A stretch of DNA of 64,000 nt, from the NCBI GenBank assembly GCA_035555315.1, contig DATMGU010000044.1, forward strand, positions 62,001-126,000, given 5' to 3'. A program made the translations under genes and the position numbers. Shown piece after piece: positions 35,327 to 44,663 of this stretch. The DNA comes from DATMGU01 sp035555315. GTDB lineage: Bacteria > Pseudomonadota > Alphaproteobacteria > ATCC43930 > CGMCC-115725. Each line of letters opens with the position of its first letter. Within the stretch, counting starts at the first letter, position 1. The notes under the pieces are model-generated. The model was not told where the DNA came from. It worked only from the letters and a program-made list of their open reading frames with translations, and did not search any database.

Positions 35327-35584
35327 TCAGTCTGGCAATTCGTCGTCCGGGCGAGGCGTTTCGCCGCCGGGGCGGGTCAGCAAGCGGATCGCCGCTTCGG
35401 GATCGCCACGGCCGTTCCGGTCCGCGAAGAAGGCCTCGGCCGTCGTGATCGCCGCGAGCTTTTCGGCCGCCGCCATCACCAGGAACTGGTTCATGCTGGT
35501 GCCGTCGGCCGCCGCCAATTTTTCGACCGCCGCCTTCAAGGAAATCGGCAGTCGCAGGGAAAAAGTCGAAACTCTGGTTGTCAT
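35327..35584 (-). CDS. Ribbon-helix-helix (HicB/CopG-type) antitoxin-like protein
   Basis: The product is 85 residues from the ATG at 35584, which has GGAGG upstream. RVSTFSLRLPISLKAAVEKLAAADGTSMNQFL is a clear ribbon-helix-helix domain of the kind fused to HicB-like antitoxins. No partner toxin gene is adjacent. It is convergent with brnA. Its start region is duplicated at 33914-33971. Confidence 0.8.
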   Translation of the reverse strand: MTTRVSTFSLRLPISLKAAVEKLAAADGTSMNQFLVMAAAEKLAAITTAEAFFADRNGRGDPEAAIRLLTRPGGETPRPDDELPD

Positions 35585-35603
35585 GTGCGTATCCTCCACA
35601 CGG

Positions 35604-35634
35604 CAAAGACTACCCGATGGCGACAGCGGCTTGA
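35604..35634 (+). pseudogene. higA: Stray higA 3' end
   Basis: The last nine codons of higA (KDYPMATAA and stop) plus following bases are repeated here. 35604-35640 matches 34440-34476 at 35 of 37 bases. It sits directly upstream of the RHH antitoxin gene. Confidence 0.8.
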
Positions 35635-35690
35635 AAGGCGACGCACCATGATGACGTCCGGATCATGACCCTGGAAAAGGCCGTCCGAGC

Positions 35691-36698
35691 ATGAGCCGGC
35701 CCAGCCGCCGGACTTTGCTGGCCACGGCCGCGGTCTTCGCGATCCTGCCGGGCCGCGCCCGCGCGGCGGAGTGGACCGCGCGGCAGTTCCATAACCAGCC
35801 TGAGGAAAGCCACCAGCACCGTTTCCTGGTGGATTTGTGGGCGGCGGTGCGCGAGCAGACGGGCGGCCGCCTGGATGTCAGCGTGCATGCGCGCGACGGC
35901 GACGTGGCGGGCTCCGACCCCGGCGCGCTCGCCATGCTGCGCTCGGGCGAGCTGGAGTTCTTCTCGCTGATGGGCGGCATCCTGGGCAACGCGGTGCCGT
36001 CGGCCGAAATCCAGGGGCTGCCGTTCGCTTTCACCAGCCCCGAGCAAGCCTATGCCGCCGCGGACGGGCCGCTGGGCGCCTATATCGGCCGGGAGTGCGA
36101 GGCCGCCGGCATCCATCGTTTCCAGCGGGGCTTATTGGAGAACGGGTTCCGGCATATCACAATGGCGGACCGGCCGATCCGCACCGCCGACGATCTCGCC
36201 GGCATGCGGATGCGGGTGCCGGACGGACAGATGTTCCGCGACCTGTTCACCGCCCTCGATGCCGTGCCGGTGACGGTGAACATCCGCGAGCTCTACGACA
36301 GCCTGCGCGACCACCGGGTGGACGGGCAGGAGAACCCGCTGGTCGTGACCGAGGTGAACCGGCTTTACGAGGTCACGCGCTATCTCTCGATGACCGGGCA
36401 TATGTGGTCGGGCTTCAACGAGCTGGCCAACCTCGCGTTCTGGCGACGCCTGCCCGGGGATGTGCAGGATGTGGTGACCCGCAACGTCGACATCCATGTG
36501 GCCCGGCAGCGCGCCTATACCGACCAGCTCAACAAGGAACTGGAGACGAGCCTGGTCGGACGCGGCCTCGTGCTGAACGTGGCCGATGCCGGCAGCTTTC
36601 GGCGCAAGCTGGGCGGCGAATTTTACGCGCGCTGGAAGGGCCTGGTCGGCACCCAGGCCTGGACCCTGCTGGAAGACCAGGTGGGGAAGCTGGGATGA
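35691..36698 (+). CDS. TRAP-type C4-dicarboxylate/solute-binding protein (DctP family)
   Basis: The product is 335 residues with an RR-containing signal peptide (SRPSRRTLLATAAVF, cleaved after ARA). DctP features include a central Arg in GMRMRVPDGQMFRD and YDSLRDHRVDGQENPL. It would bind an organic acid in the periplasm. No DctQ or DctM membrane subunits are adjacent, so it is an orphan in this window. Confidence 0.9.
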   Translation: MSRPSRRTLLATAAVFAILPGRARAAEWTARQFHNQPEESHQHRFLVDLWAAVREQTGGRLDVSVHARDGDVAGSDPGALAMLRSGELEFFSLMGGILGNAVPSAEIQGLPFAFTSPEQAYAAADGPLGAYIGRECEAAGIHRFQRGLLENGFRHITMADRPIRTADDLAGMRMRVPDGQMFRDLFTALDAVPVTVNIRELYDSLRDHRVDGQENPLVVTEVNRLYEVTRYLSMTGHMWSGFNELANLAFWRRLPGDVQDVVTRNVDIHVARQRAYTDQLNKELETSLVGRGLVLNVADAGSFRRKLGGEFYARWKGLVGTQAWTLLEDQVGKLG

Positions 36699-36936
36699 GG
36701 AGTGCCGGGCCGGATGACGCGGGACTTCGGCAAGCGTAGGGCGGAAAAGCGCGGCGTCATCCGCCACTTTTGGCTGTGGCCCCACCTTCGCTGATCGGCC
36801 ATCCGATGCGGCTGTTCATCCCCATCGCCGAAGCCGCGCGGCGGCTTTCGTCGTCCTGATCGAACGTTACCCTTCGTTCGACCAACACCGGAGGGTGCGA
36901 TCTTCTTCGCATCGAATATTTGAAAAATGGGAGGGA

Positions 36937-37716
36937 ATGGTGGTCGCTCGAAGATTTGTCGTCCTGATGCCTGTGTTCGCCGCCGTCGCTTTGCAGGCCT
37001 GTACCGCCCGTACAACGGATCCCGCGATCGTCACATCCGTCGAAGCCGGCAAATGGGTTGTCGTCGCCACGACCGCCGACCGAAGAATGTTCGCGATTGG
37101 GGCGAACGGTAGAATGTGCGGCGAGGCTCCGGCCAGCGTGGCCGAAAATCTGTCGGCCAACGCGGCTATTTCCGGTAAGGCCTCCGTGAGCGGGCCATCG
37201 ATACCGGCCGTGGGCGGGGAGGGCAACGTCGCCACCAACAACGATACGTCCATCCAGAATGTGGCGAAGAAATCGCAGGGCCTCATGTTGTATGAGGATC
37301 ATGTGGCGGCGATATGCTCGGTTTTTCTGAGCGATCCGAGCATGACGTGGGCGGATTACGTCGCCGCCATCAACCAAATAGCCGCGGCGTCGGTACAAAT
37401 CATCGCTCTGGAAATACAGGTAACGAACGGCAAGATCGGCCCCAACATAACCACGCCGGTCGTGCTGGATGTCGCCCCTACGCCCGCGCCTGTGTCTGGG
37501 CCCACGCCCGCCTCTCCCCTGGCACCGGCGGCCGGGAAGACGCCCCCCGCCGCCGGCGAAACGGGAAAGAGCGCTGTGCCCGCGCCGGCCGTTGGGAAAT
37601 CCGCGCCCTCCGCGACGCTAGCACCGACCGCTCCCGCCGCGACGGCGGCGGATGCCCGGGCGGCCGCCGATTCGGCAAAGGCCATCCTGGCGCCACCTAA
37701 GGCGGCTCCCAACTGA
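36937..37716 (+). CDS. Putative lipoprotein with Pro/Ala-rich C-terminal tail
   Basis: The product is 259 residues from the ATG at 36937, with GGGAGGG upstream. The lipobox VALQAC ends the signal peptide. A globular part runs to about residue 175. The last 85 residues are low-complexity Ala, Pro and Lys, a likely periplasmic spacer. No family is recognised. Confidence 0.7.
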   Translation: MVVARRFVVLMPVFAAVALQACTARTTDPAIVTSVEAGKWVVVATTADRRMFAIGANGRMCGEAPASVAENLSANAAISGKASVSGPSIPAVGGEGNVATNNDTSIQNVAKKSQGLMLYEDHVAAICSVFLSDPSMTWADYVAAINQIAAASVQIIALEIQVTNGKIGPNITTPVVLDVAPTPAPVSGPTPASPLAPAAGKTPPAAGETGKSAVPAPAVGKSAPSATLAPTAPAATAADARAAADSAKAILAPPKAAPN

Positions 37717-37898
37717 CTATCCGCATATGGGCCGGAAGCACAGCGACCCGGCGGTGGAGTCCGCCCCAAAATGCATTGTCATCGGCATGTCGCCTCTATA
37801 ACAAGCGGCTGACAATTCGGGGGGCCGGGTCGGCTTGACCAGCCGTTAGTCTGCCCGCGCGCCCGTTAGATCTATCGTCACGAAGGAACTCCCGACAG

Positions 37899-39326
37899 AT
37901 GCAGGTTCGTCACGTCGCCGGCAGCGCCGCTGGCAACGCCACGCTGACCCGGACTTGGCTCGCCTGCTTCGCCTTCACGGCATGGTTCGCCGTGGTGTTC
38001 TGGGCCAAGGTCCGGATGCTCCATCACGGCATTCTGCTGACCGACATCTATATGTTCGCCAACAGTATCGTGAACACCCACCCGCTCGACGGCGAGATCC
38101 TGTTCAGCGCCATCCAGGCGGAATCGCGCGGTTTCGTTTCCATTCTGCAGGATCACTTTTCGCCGATCCTCCTGCTGTTCACACCCTTTCCGCGCGTCTT
38201 CGGTCCGGATGCCCTGTTGTTGTTCCTCATGGCGGTGCAAACAGCCGGTCCGCTGGTGTTGGCGGGGATCCTCTACGGTCAGCTTTGCCGCCTGTCCAGC
38301 AAGGCCGGCTCGTACTACCCGCTGCTCGCGGCGCTCGCTTATCTCTGCAATCCCGGCACCGTCTTGGCGTGCTTGGATTCCGCGGCCGGTTTCCATCAGG
38401 ACAGCCTCTACCCGATCGCCATCGGCGCGTTGTTCTTCGCCATGCTGAACAGACGGCGCGTGCTGAGCATCCTGTCCCTGGTCGGCCTGTTCCTGATCAA
38501 GGAAAACGCAGTGCTCTATGCCCTGCCGGCCAGCCTGGTAGGCCTCGTCCTGGATCGGGATCGGTGGCGGCGATCCATCTATGGCTGGATGCTCGGCCTG
38601 TCGGTCGTCGGCGGTGCCACGGCGCTTGTCGGCTCGCCGTATTTCTTCCGGACCCAGAACGCCTATGTCAAATCGGGCCTATCCCGGTTGGGTTGGGAAA
38701 ATGCCGGGAACGTCCTGTGGCTGCTGCGCAGCCATTGGCCCGGCTATCTCCTGCTGCTGTGGCCGGCTCTGCTGTTCCCCGCCGTGATCCTGGTGATTCT
38801 GCCCGATCTGGGCGTGTTCACCTTCTTCAAAATCAACGCCAAGGACTGGCACGACTTTCCGGTACTCGCCGTCTTCGCCTGCGCCGCGGCCCTGGCCGGG
38901 CTGGGGTATTTCGATCGGGCGCGCAACCGATGGACCCGCCCGGTCCTCGTGCTCACCGCCCTGGCCGGCATCCTGCTCGGCGCCAAGGTCGGCTCCGACG
39001 ATTACCGCAAGGCCATGCGGCAACGGATCGCGATATCGGATAGCGAGGTGGCCGCCGCCGCCGCCCTGGTGCCGTTCGATTGCCCGGTCGGTGCGGACGA
39101 CCGGATCATGCAGCATTTCGTCGACCGTCCGACCTTGCTATACGTCAGGCAGGGCCGAGCCGCCGCCTATCTGGTCCTGGTCGAGCCCATGAAACCGGAA
39201 GATGCCCAGCTTCTCGGCTGGAGCGGACAGACCGCCTTTCAACCTGTCGGGCGATCGGGACGGATCTCGGTGTTTCGAAATCCGGCTGTTTCCTGCCCGG
39301 CCCCGTATCGACGGACGATATTCTAG
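37899..39326 (+). CDS. DUF2079 multi-pass membrane protein
   Basis: The product is 475 residues with about ten membrane helices. It has the family segment LQDHFSPILLLFTP near residue 85. DUF2079 proteins resemble the membrane part of GT-C glycosyltransferases, but their function is not established. The C-terminal 100 residues are soluble. It is convergent with the methyltransferase gene. Confidence 0.85.
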   Translation: MQVRHVAGSAAGNATLTRTWLACFAFTAWFAVVFWAKVRMLHHGILLTDIYMFANSIVNTHPLDGEILFSAIQAESRGFVSILQDHFSPILLLFTPFPRVFGPDALLLFLMAVQTAGPLVLAGILYGQLCRLSSKAGSYYPLLAALAYLCNPGTVLACLDSAAGFHQDSLYPIAIGALFFAMLNRRRVLSILSLVGLFLIKENAVLYALPASLVGLVLDRDRWRRSIYGWMLGLSVVGGATALVGSPYFFRTQNAYVKSGLSRLGWENAGNVLWLLRSHWPGYLLLLWPALLFPAVILVILPDLGVFTFFKINAKDWHDFPVLAVFACAAALAGLGYFDRARNRWTRPVLVLTALAGILLGAKVGSDDYRKAMRQRIAISDSEVAAAAALVPFDCPVGADDRIMQHFVDRPTLLYVRQGRAAAYLVLVEPMKPEDAQLLGWSGQTAFQPVGRSGRISVFRNPAVSCPAPYRRTIF

Positions 39327-39356
39327 CCGCCCGCCGCCGCATTCTCAAACGGTCTC

Positions 39357-40139
39357 TTAAAGCGCCGCCGGCGCTTCCAGGCTGGATTTTTCCAGCAAGG
39401 TGGCCAGAAAGAAAGCGCGTTTATGTTCGGCGATCTGGTTGAGGCCGGCCGCCCAGCGGAACGAGTTGTGGATGTGCCGGGTCATCCGCGATGCCGGATC
39501 GACGGTGAAAAAGAAGTGGTTGACCAGCAACAACACGCCGCCCGGCGCCAGCAGATCCTGCATCTTCGCCGCGATGGTCTTCAACCGATCGTCGCTGAGC
39601 GGAGAGAGGTAATAGAGTGTGTCGGCCAGCACGATGAGATCGAACCGGCGCTCCCGCGCATCGAAATCCATCACATCGGCATGGGCGAATTCGAGGTTGT
39701 CGAAGCTGAGTGAGCGTTCCCGCGCCTCGGTTACCGCGTTGCGCGAGATGTCCAGACCGAGAACCGTGTCGCCGAACGGCGCCAGCTGTCGCGCCAGCAC
39801 GCCCAGGCCGCAGCCGATGTCGAGCACGTCGTGATAGCGCCGTCCGGGCAGCATCGAGATCATCCGCTCGTATTTCTGCCGCTGATACCGGTATTGCGGA
39901 AGGGCCGCGCCGAAGGGGTCGGGACGCGTGCCGTAAAGTTTGTCGAAGGCCCCTTCCAACCCGAGTTTCGATCGGAGCCGTTCGAGGGCCGCATCCGCCC
40001 GCGCGCTGCGGATCCAGAAAGCGATATCCCGGAGCGTCATGAAAAACCGCGTCGGCGCTTTAGCCAACTGGGTGGGGGCCAATTGGGTGGGGGCTAGCGG
40101 TACGGGAGCGAGTGGCGCTGATGCGGGAAGATCGAGCAA
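39357..40139 (-). CDS. Class I SAM-dependent methyltransferase
   Basis: The product is 260 residues from the ATG at 40139, or 227 from an ATG at 40040. The SAM motif VLDIGCGLGVLARQ is near residue 107, with HADVMDFD and LIVLADTLYYL downstream, as in NodS-like N-methyltransferases. The first 30 residues are Ala/Pro/Leu/Gln repeats created by a 15-bp tandem, so the shorter start could be the original one. The substrate is unknown. Confidence 0.82.
   Translation of the reverse strand: MLDLPASAPLAPVPLAPTQLAPTQLAKAPTRFFMTLRDIAFWIRSARADAALERLRSKLGLEGAFDKLYGTRPDPFGAALPQYRYQRQKYERMISMLPGRRYHDVLDIGCGLGVLARQLAPFGDTVLGLDISRNAVTEARERSLSFDNLEFAHADVMDFDARERRFDLIVLADTLYYLSPLSDDRLKTIAAKMQDLLAPGGVLLLVNHFFFTVDPASRMTRHIHNSFRWAAGLNQIAEHKRAFFLATLLEKSSLEAPAAL
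40065..40094 (-). repeat. 15-bp tandem duplication in a coding N-terminus
   Basis: Two copies of a 15-bp unit (one mismatch) encode the repeated APTQL in the methyltransferase N-terminus. Confidence 0.9.
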
Positions 40140-40398
40140 ATCGGCCCCTTATTCTCGTTATCGTGAGGTGCCGTTGGCTGGTTCCGGTGAAGCGTCCGAC
40201 AGTGCCGCTTCCCGCACAGCTACACATGGAAGCCTGATTTGTGTCCAGCGGATAAGATGTGACCGTTCTGTTGCCGCTCTCATGCCGCCGGAATGAACGG
40301 TCGGTATCCCCACTTTCCGGCCCGGCGCCGTTCGTGTACCCCTGCACTGTTCGTGTAGCCCTGGGCCGCTCGCGTGCCTCAAGATCGGAGTTTTCCGA

Positions 40399-41145
40399 AT
40401 GCCCGACAATCCCGACCGCCTCATCGTGCTGGAGGGGGCCACCAATTTTCGCGATCTGGGCGGCTACGCGACCGACGAGGGGCGCACGCTGCGCTGGGGC
40501 ATGGTCTATCGGGCCGATGGGCTCGGTCGGCTGACCGATCGCGATCATGACCGGCTGGCGGGGCTGGGCATCCGGTCGGTCGTGGATTTCCGCTGCGATG
40601 CGGAGCGGGCGCGCCTCCCCAACCGGCTGCCGACGGACCTCGCCGGGCGGACGCATCATTTGTCGATCGAGCCCGGCCGGCGCGATGTCCTGCTGGCCCA
40701 TCTCGACGCCAAGACCGCCAAGCCCGAGCATGGGCGAGATCACATGATCGACGTCTATCGCAGCTTTCCGATCGAACACGCCGCTCAATTCCGACGGTTT
40801 TTCGAGCTGCTGCTGGATGACGAGGCGGTTCCGCTAGTGTTCCATTGCGCCGCGGGCAAGGACCGCACCGGCTTCGCCGCCGCCCTGTTCCTGATGGCGC
40901 TGGGCGTGCATGCCGAGACGGTGCGCGCCGATTATCTGCTGACCAACCGCCATTGGCGCAATGTCAGCCCCGGCCTGCTGCCGCCCGACGTGCTGGCGCC
41001 GATCATCGCGGCGGATCTCGACTACCTCGATGCGGGTTTGGCGGCGATCGACCATGCCCATGGCTCTATCGACGCGTTCTTCGAGCAGTGCCTCGGCCTG
41101 GATGCCGGCAACCGCGCCCGGCTGCGCGACAAATTCATGGCATAG
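40399..41145 (+). CDS. Tyrosine/serine protein phosphatase (Y_phosphatase3 family)
   Basis: The product is 248 residues. The active-site loop HCAAGKDRTGFAAAL is near residue 152 (HCxxGKDR), with the family N-terminus NFRDLGGYAT. Related enzymes remove phosphate from phosphotyrosine or phosphoinositides. It stands alone, divergent from the methyltransferase. Confidence 0.92.
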   Translation: MPDNPDRLIVLEGATNFRDLGGYATDEGRTLRWGMVYRADGLGRLTDRDHDRLAGLGIRSVVDFRCDAERARLPNRLPTDLAGRTHHLSIEPGRRDVLLAHLDAKTAKPEHGRDHMIDVYRSFPIEHAAQFRRFFELLLDDEAVPLVFHCAAGKDRTGFAAALFLMALGVHAETVRADYLLTNRHWRNVSPGLLPPDVLAPIIAADLDYLDAGLAAIDHAHGSIDAFFEQCLGLDAGNRARLRDKFMA

Positions 41146-41205
41146 ATCGGCACGGCGCATCCCAACCACGCGGTCTAACCCCGCATGGTCAGACGTCGCT
41201 CCGCC

Positions 41206-42864
41206 TCATGCCGCGCGGATGTTCGCCAGGAAGTGCGCGATTTCGGTGCGCAAGATCCGCGCCTGCTCGCTGAGTTCCTCGGCCGAGGCGAAGACTTGCT
41301 CGGCCGCGGCACCGGTCTCGCTGGCCGCCTGGTCGACGCCGGCGATGTTGGACGAGACCTCTGTCGTGCCTTTGGCGGCTTCTTGCACGTTGCGTGCGAT
41401 CTCTCGTGTCGCGGCGTCCTGTTCTTCGACCGCCGTGGCGATTGTCGTCGCGATCTCGTTGATCGAGGTGATCGTGCCGGAGATGCCCCCGATCGCCTGG
41501 ACCGCGTCGTCGGTCGCACCCCGCATCGAGGCGACCTGCGCCGAGATCTCCTCGGTCGCTTCCGCCGTCTGGGTGGCAAGGCTTTTGACCTCGGAGGCGA
41601 CGATCGCGAAGCCCCTGCCGGCTTCACCGGCACGCGCGGCCTCGATCGTCGCGTTGAGCGCCAGAAGGTTGGTCTGGCTGGCGATATCGCTGATCAGTTT
41701 CACCACGTCGCCGATTTTACGCGCCGCCGCCGAAAGGTCCCGTACGGCAAGGTTTGTGCGGCCAGCCTCGTTCACCGCCTGTCCGGCGATCATGGTCGAC
41801 TGGGTTACTTGGCGGCCGATCTCGGCGACCGACGCGGAGAGTTCCTCGGTCGACGACGCGACTGTCTGAACGTTGGTCGATGCCTGTTCCGCCGCGGCGG
41901 CGACGGCGGTCGCCTGCCGACTGGCTCCCTCGGCCGTCACCGATAGGCGCTGCGAGGTCGCCCGCATCCCTTTCGCCGACGCGGCGAGGTCGTCCAGTGC
42001 CACACGCACCAGATCGTCGAATGCCGCGATATGGGCCTCGACCGCCTGGTGGCGCTCCTCTTTGCGCAACTGTTCCTCGCGGCGCTCGGCCTGGAGGCGT
42101 TCGCCATCGAGGGCGTTCTGCTTGAACACTTCGACGGCCTTGGCCATCTGCCCGACCTCGTCCCTCCGCCCCAGGGCGGGAATCGGCAGATTCGTGTTGC
42201 CGCTCGCCAACTGGGTCATCGTTCCCGTGATCGCGGCGATCGGTCGGGCGATGCTGCGGGCGATGAGGAGCGCGATACAGATGCCGATGGCCACCGTCAC
42301 GCCCAATCCAACGAGCAAGACCCAGAATGAGAACGCACCGACCTCGGCGGCATTCTGCCGGAAATTGAACCCCTCCTCCTTGGCCGCTTCGACCAGGATA
42401 TCCAGCTTTCCTTCGACCTTCTGCAGCAGATTCTCCTTCTCGCCGAGCAGCGGCGCCAGCTCCGCCGGCGTCGCCGTGGCGAGCATCCGTTTCGTCAGCC
42501 GGCTCCAATCGGCGAGGACGGCTTTGACTCCACCGACCAGGGCAACGCCGCCGGTGCCAGGCAAACGCTCCTGCACGATCGCCAAATCGTCGAGGACCGC
42601 GGTTTCGAGCTCCGCGATCGGCGCCGCCGAATCCCGCGGCTTCTTCCCCGAACTCGACAGGGCGGCGGCGGTCAGCGCTCGATCGAGGCGGAGAAAATTC
42701 GCCACCGCGCTGCGCGCGGAGTCGGTCGCCATCATCGGCCGATCATAGAGTTCGCCGGTCATGGCGCTCGTCCGACCAATGATCGTCATCGCAAAAAACC
42801 CCATCGCGGAGCTGATCACGATCACGACCGATAGGCCGGCTAGCAGTCTTGTACGTATCTTCAC
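41206..42864 (-). CDS. Methyl-accepting chemotaxis protein
   Basis: The product is 552 residues. A first membrane helix lies at about 8-30, a helical periplasmic sensor to about 185, a second helix at 186-210, and HAMP to about 265. The signalling domain has the conserved hairpin tip region (GRGFAIVASEVKSLATQTAEATEEI). It should report to CheA/CheW, which are not in the window. It is the last of three same-strand genes after a MauG-like peroxidase and a cupredoxin, at 31-nt spacing, which suggests taxis linked to redox or copper. Confidence 0.93.
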   Translation of the reverse strand: MKIRTRLLAGLSVVIVISSAMGFFAMTIIGRTSAMTGELYDRPMMATDSARSAVANFLRLDRALTAAALSSSGKKPRDSAAPIAELETAVLDDLAIVQERLPGTGGVALVGGVKAVLADWSRLTKRMLATATPAELAPLLGEKENLLQKVEGKLDILVEAAKEEGFNFRQNAAEVGAFSFWVLLVGLGVTVAIGICIALLIARSIARPIAAITGTMTQLASGNTNLPIPALGRRDEVGQMAKAVEVFKQNALDGERLQAERREEQLRKEERHQAVEAHIAAFDDLVRVALDDLAASAKGMRATSQRLSVTAEGASRQATAVAAAAEQASTNVQTVASSTEELSASVAEIGRQVTQSTMIAGQAVNEAGRTNLAVRDLSAAARKIGDVVKLISDIASQTNLLALNATIEAARAGEAGRGFAIVASEVKSLATQTAEATEEISAQVASMRGATDDAVQAIGGISGTITSINEIATTIATAVEEQDAATREIARNVQEAAKGTTEVSSNIAGVDQAASETGAAAEQVFASAEELSEQARILRTEIAHFLANIRAA

Positions 42865-42895
42865 GTGCTTTCTCCCGACCGCAGGCTCTATCGCG

Positions 42896-43216
42896 CTACT
42901 GGACTTTGACGGTCATTTTCATCTGGGGGTGGATCGCGCACTGCACGAGGGCGTCCCCTGCATGGTCGAATTTTATCTCGCTCGACTCACCGGCCTTTTG
43001 CATCTTCAGATCGAAGGCGACCCCAGGTGTGTTCGAGTAGACGTTGTGTGTGATCGGATCCTTATTCGTGTAGGTGACCGAGTCGCCAACCTTGATGGTG
43101 ACCTCCGTCTCGGAGAATTTCTTACCGTCCTGAAACACAACAACGTTATCCGCGCGGGCCGATGACGCCATGCCGATGAAGACGGCGAGGGACAACGCGC
43201 AAGCTTTATTGAACAT
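42896..43216 (-). CDS. Small periplasmic cupredoxin
   Basis: The product is 106 residues with a signal peptide (to SSARA). The type 1 copper ligands can be read as His in DPITHNVY and the C-terminal group CAIHPQMKM (Cys, His, Met). It would shuttle electrons in the periplasm, plausibly to or from the MauG-like peroxidase encoded 32 nt upstream. Confidence 0.9.
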   Translation of the reverse strand: MFNKACALSLAVFIGMASSARADNVVVFQDGKKFSETEVTIKVGDSVTYTNKDPITHNVYSNTPGVAFDLKMQKAGESSEIKFDHAGDALVQCAIHPQMKMTVKVQ

Positions 43217-43248
43217 GGCCGGATCCTCGAATTATTGAATGTGGGCTT

Positions 43249-44316
43249 CTATCGATTCGCGCCCTGTGACGCGGGGAACAGCACCGGCAAGCGGGTGGTT
43301 GGATTGTCGCCGGTCAAGGTGAGGAGGAAGGCGAGCAGGTCGCTTTTCTCCGCTTCGCTCAGACCGAGCGGGCGGACATCGTCGGAGAGACTCGGCCGCG
43401 CCGTGCCGCCGCGGTCGTAATGATCGATCACGGCGGCCAGATTTTTGAGCGATCCGTCATGCATGTAGGGGGCGCGCCGATCGATATCGCGCAAGGTGGG
43501 GGTCTTGAAGGCCTGCTGCATGCTCGCGATTTTGAGCCATTCGCCGCGCCCGATGTCCTTGTCCGGCATGCCGACATCGTGAAAGCCGTTATCGGTCAAA
43601 TTCCAGCCGCTATGACAGGCCGCGCAATTCGCCTTGCCGTTGAACAGGCCGAAGCCGCGCTTGGCCGGTTCCTGGATCGCGTTCTCGTCCCCGGCGATCC
43701 AGCGATCGAACGGTGCGGAACCCGATACGATGGTTCGCTCATAGGTCGCGATCGCCTGACCGATGGTTTTGGGCGACAGGCCTTCGACACCGAAGACGCG
43801 CTCGAATTCCGTCGGATATCCTTTGATGGCGCTGAGTTTCTCGATCAGCTTGTCGACGTCCTGGTCCATCTCGACCGCCGCCGTGACCGGACCGAGCGCC
43901 TGATCCTCCAGACCGGTCTTGCGACCGTCCCACATGAGCAACTCGGCCCAGGCGAGGTTGAGGATGGTTGGGGTGCGTCGGCCGAGGGTCTTCATGCCGG
44001 TGCCGATGCCGCGTGGCAACCCGTCGCCCCAGGCCATGCTGGGGTTGTGGCAACTGGCGCAGGAGATCCAGTTCGAGCCGGAGAGTCTCGGGTCGAAGAA
44101 CAACATTTCGCCGAGCTGCGCTTTTTCCGCCGTGAACGGGTTGTCGGCCGGAAACGGCACGGAGGCCGGTCTAATGAAGTCCTTCTTGAAATCATCGGCC
44201 GTCTTGATCGTCTGGCCATCGGCGAATGCCGGCGTTGGCAGAGTTCCGGCGAATGCCGGCATCAGCAGAGTCACGGCAAAGAGACTGACACGCCAGCTCT
44301 GCGCTTTCATGCCCAA
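43249..44316 (-). CDS. Dihaem cytochrome c peroxidase / MauG-family protein
   Basis: The product is 355 residues with a signal peptide. Haem motifs CASCH (near residue 86) and CAACH (near 235) are present, with the family segments GRRTPTILN and RAPYMHDGSLKNL. Members reduce peroxide or perform protein oxidation. The signal peptide contains a 27-bp imperfect tandem (44221-44274) giving MPAFAGTL and TPAFADGQ. It is the first gene of the peroxidase, cupredoxin and chemoreceptor operon. Confidence 0.92.
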   Translation of the reverse strand: MGMKAQSWRVSLFAVTLLMPAFAGTLPTPAFADGQTIKTADDFKKDFIRPASVPFPADNPFTAEKAQLGEMLFFDPRLSGSNWISCASCHNPSMAWGDGLPRGIGTGMKTLGRRTPTILNLAWAELLMWDGRKTGLEDQALGPVTAAVEMDQDVDKLIEKLSAIKGYPTEFERVFGVEGLSPKTIGQAIATYERTIVSGSAPFDRWIAGDENAIQEPAKRGFGLFNGKANCAACHSGWNLTDNGFHDVGMPDKDIGRGEWLKIASMQQAFKTPTLRDIDRRAPYMHDGSLKNLAAVIDHYDRGGTARPSLSDDVRPLGLSEAEKSDLLAFLLTLTGDNPTTRLPVLFPASQGANR

Positions 44317-44663
44317 TTCTCCTGACCGGGCATCGCATTCACGAGCTTACCCGTGCGGTCGGTCAGTCTTCCGCGAATGTTTGAGGAGAGCATGGGCATC
44401 AGACCACCTGTCAAAAATCACCCGTTCCGGGCTTAGGTGGTCTGTATGCTTTACTAAATAAATTAACATGATATTAAGTGAATGATAAGTATCGTCGTAA
44501 ATAGTTCAACTTAAGACTGTCGAGCTGAATTTTTATACTCATTCGGCGGTTTTCTTGGGGCCTATCCGCAAAAAATTCTCATTAAATCAATGATGTATGC
44601 TTCTTGAGCTGCCATTCTCGCTTTTGCGAAAATGCGAGCGATGTATTCCCTTTGGACTGTCTC
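44317..44663. other. AT-rich intergenic region upstream of the MauG-like operon
   Basis: No gene is seen. Positions about 44445-44600 are unusually AT-rich for this window. A perfect 10-bp inverted repeat lies at 44400-44444. The stretch separates the MauG-like gene start from the end of the ammonia-lyase gene and should hold the operon promoter. Confidence 0.7.
44400..44444. promoter_or_regulatory. 10-bp inverted repeat upstream of the MauG-like operon
   Basis: CAGACCACCT (44400-44409) and AGGTGGTCTG (44435-44444) are perfect complements separated by 25 nt. The position, 84-128 bp upstream of the peroxidase ATG, suits an operator pair or RNA hairpin. Confidence 0.6.
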
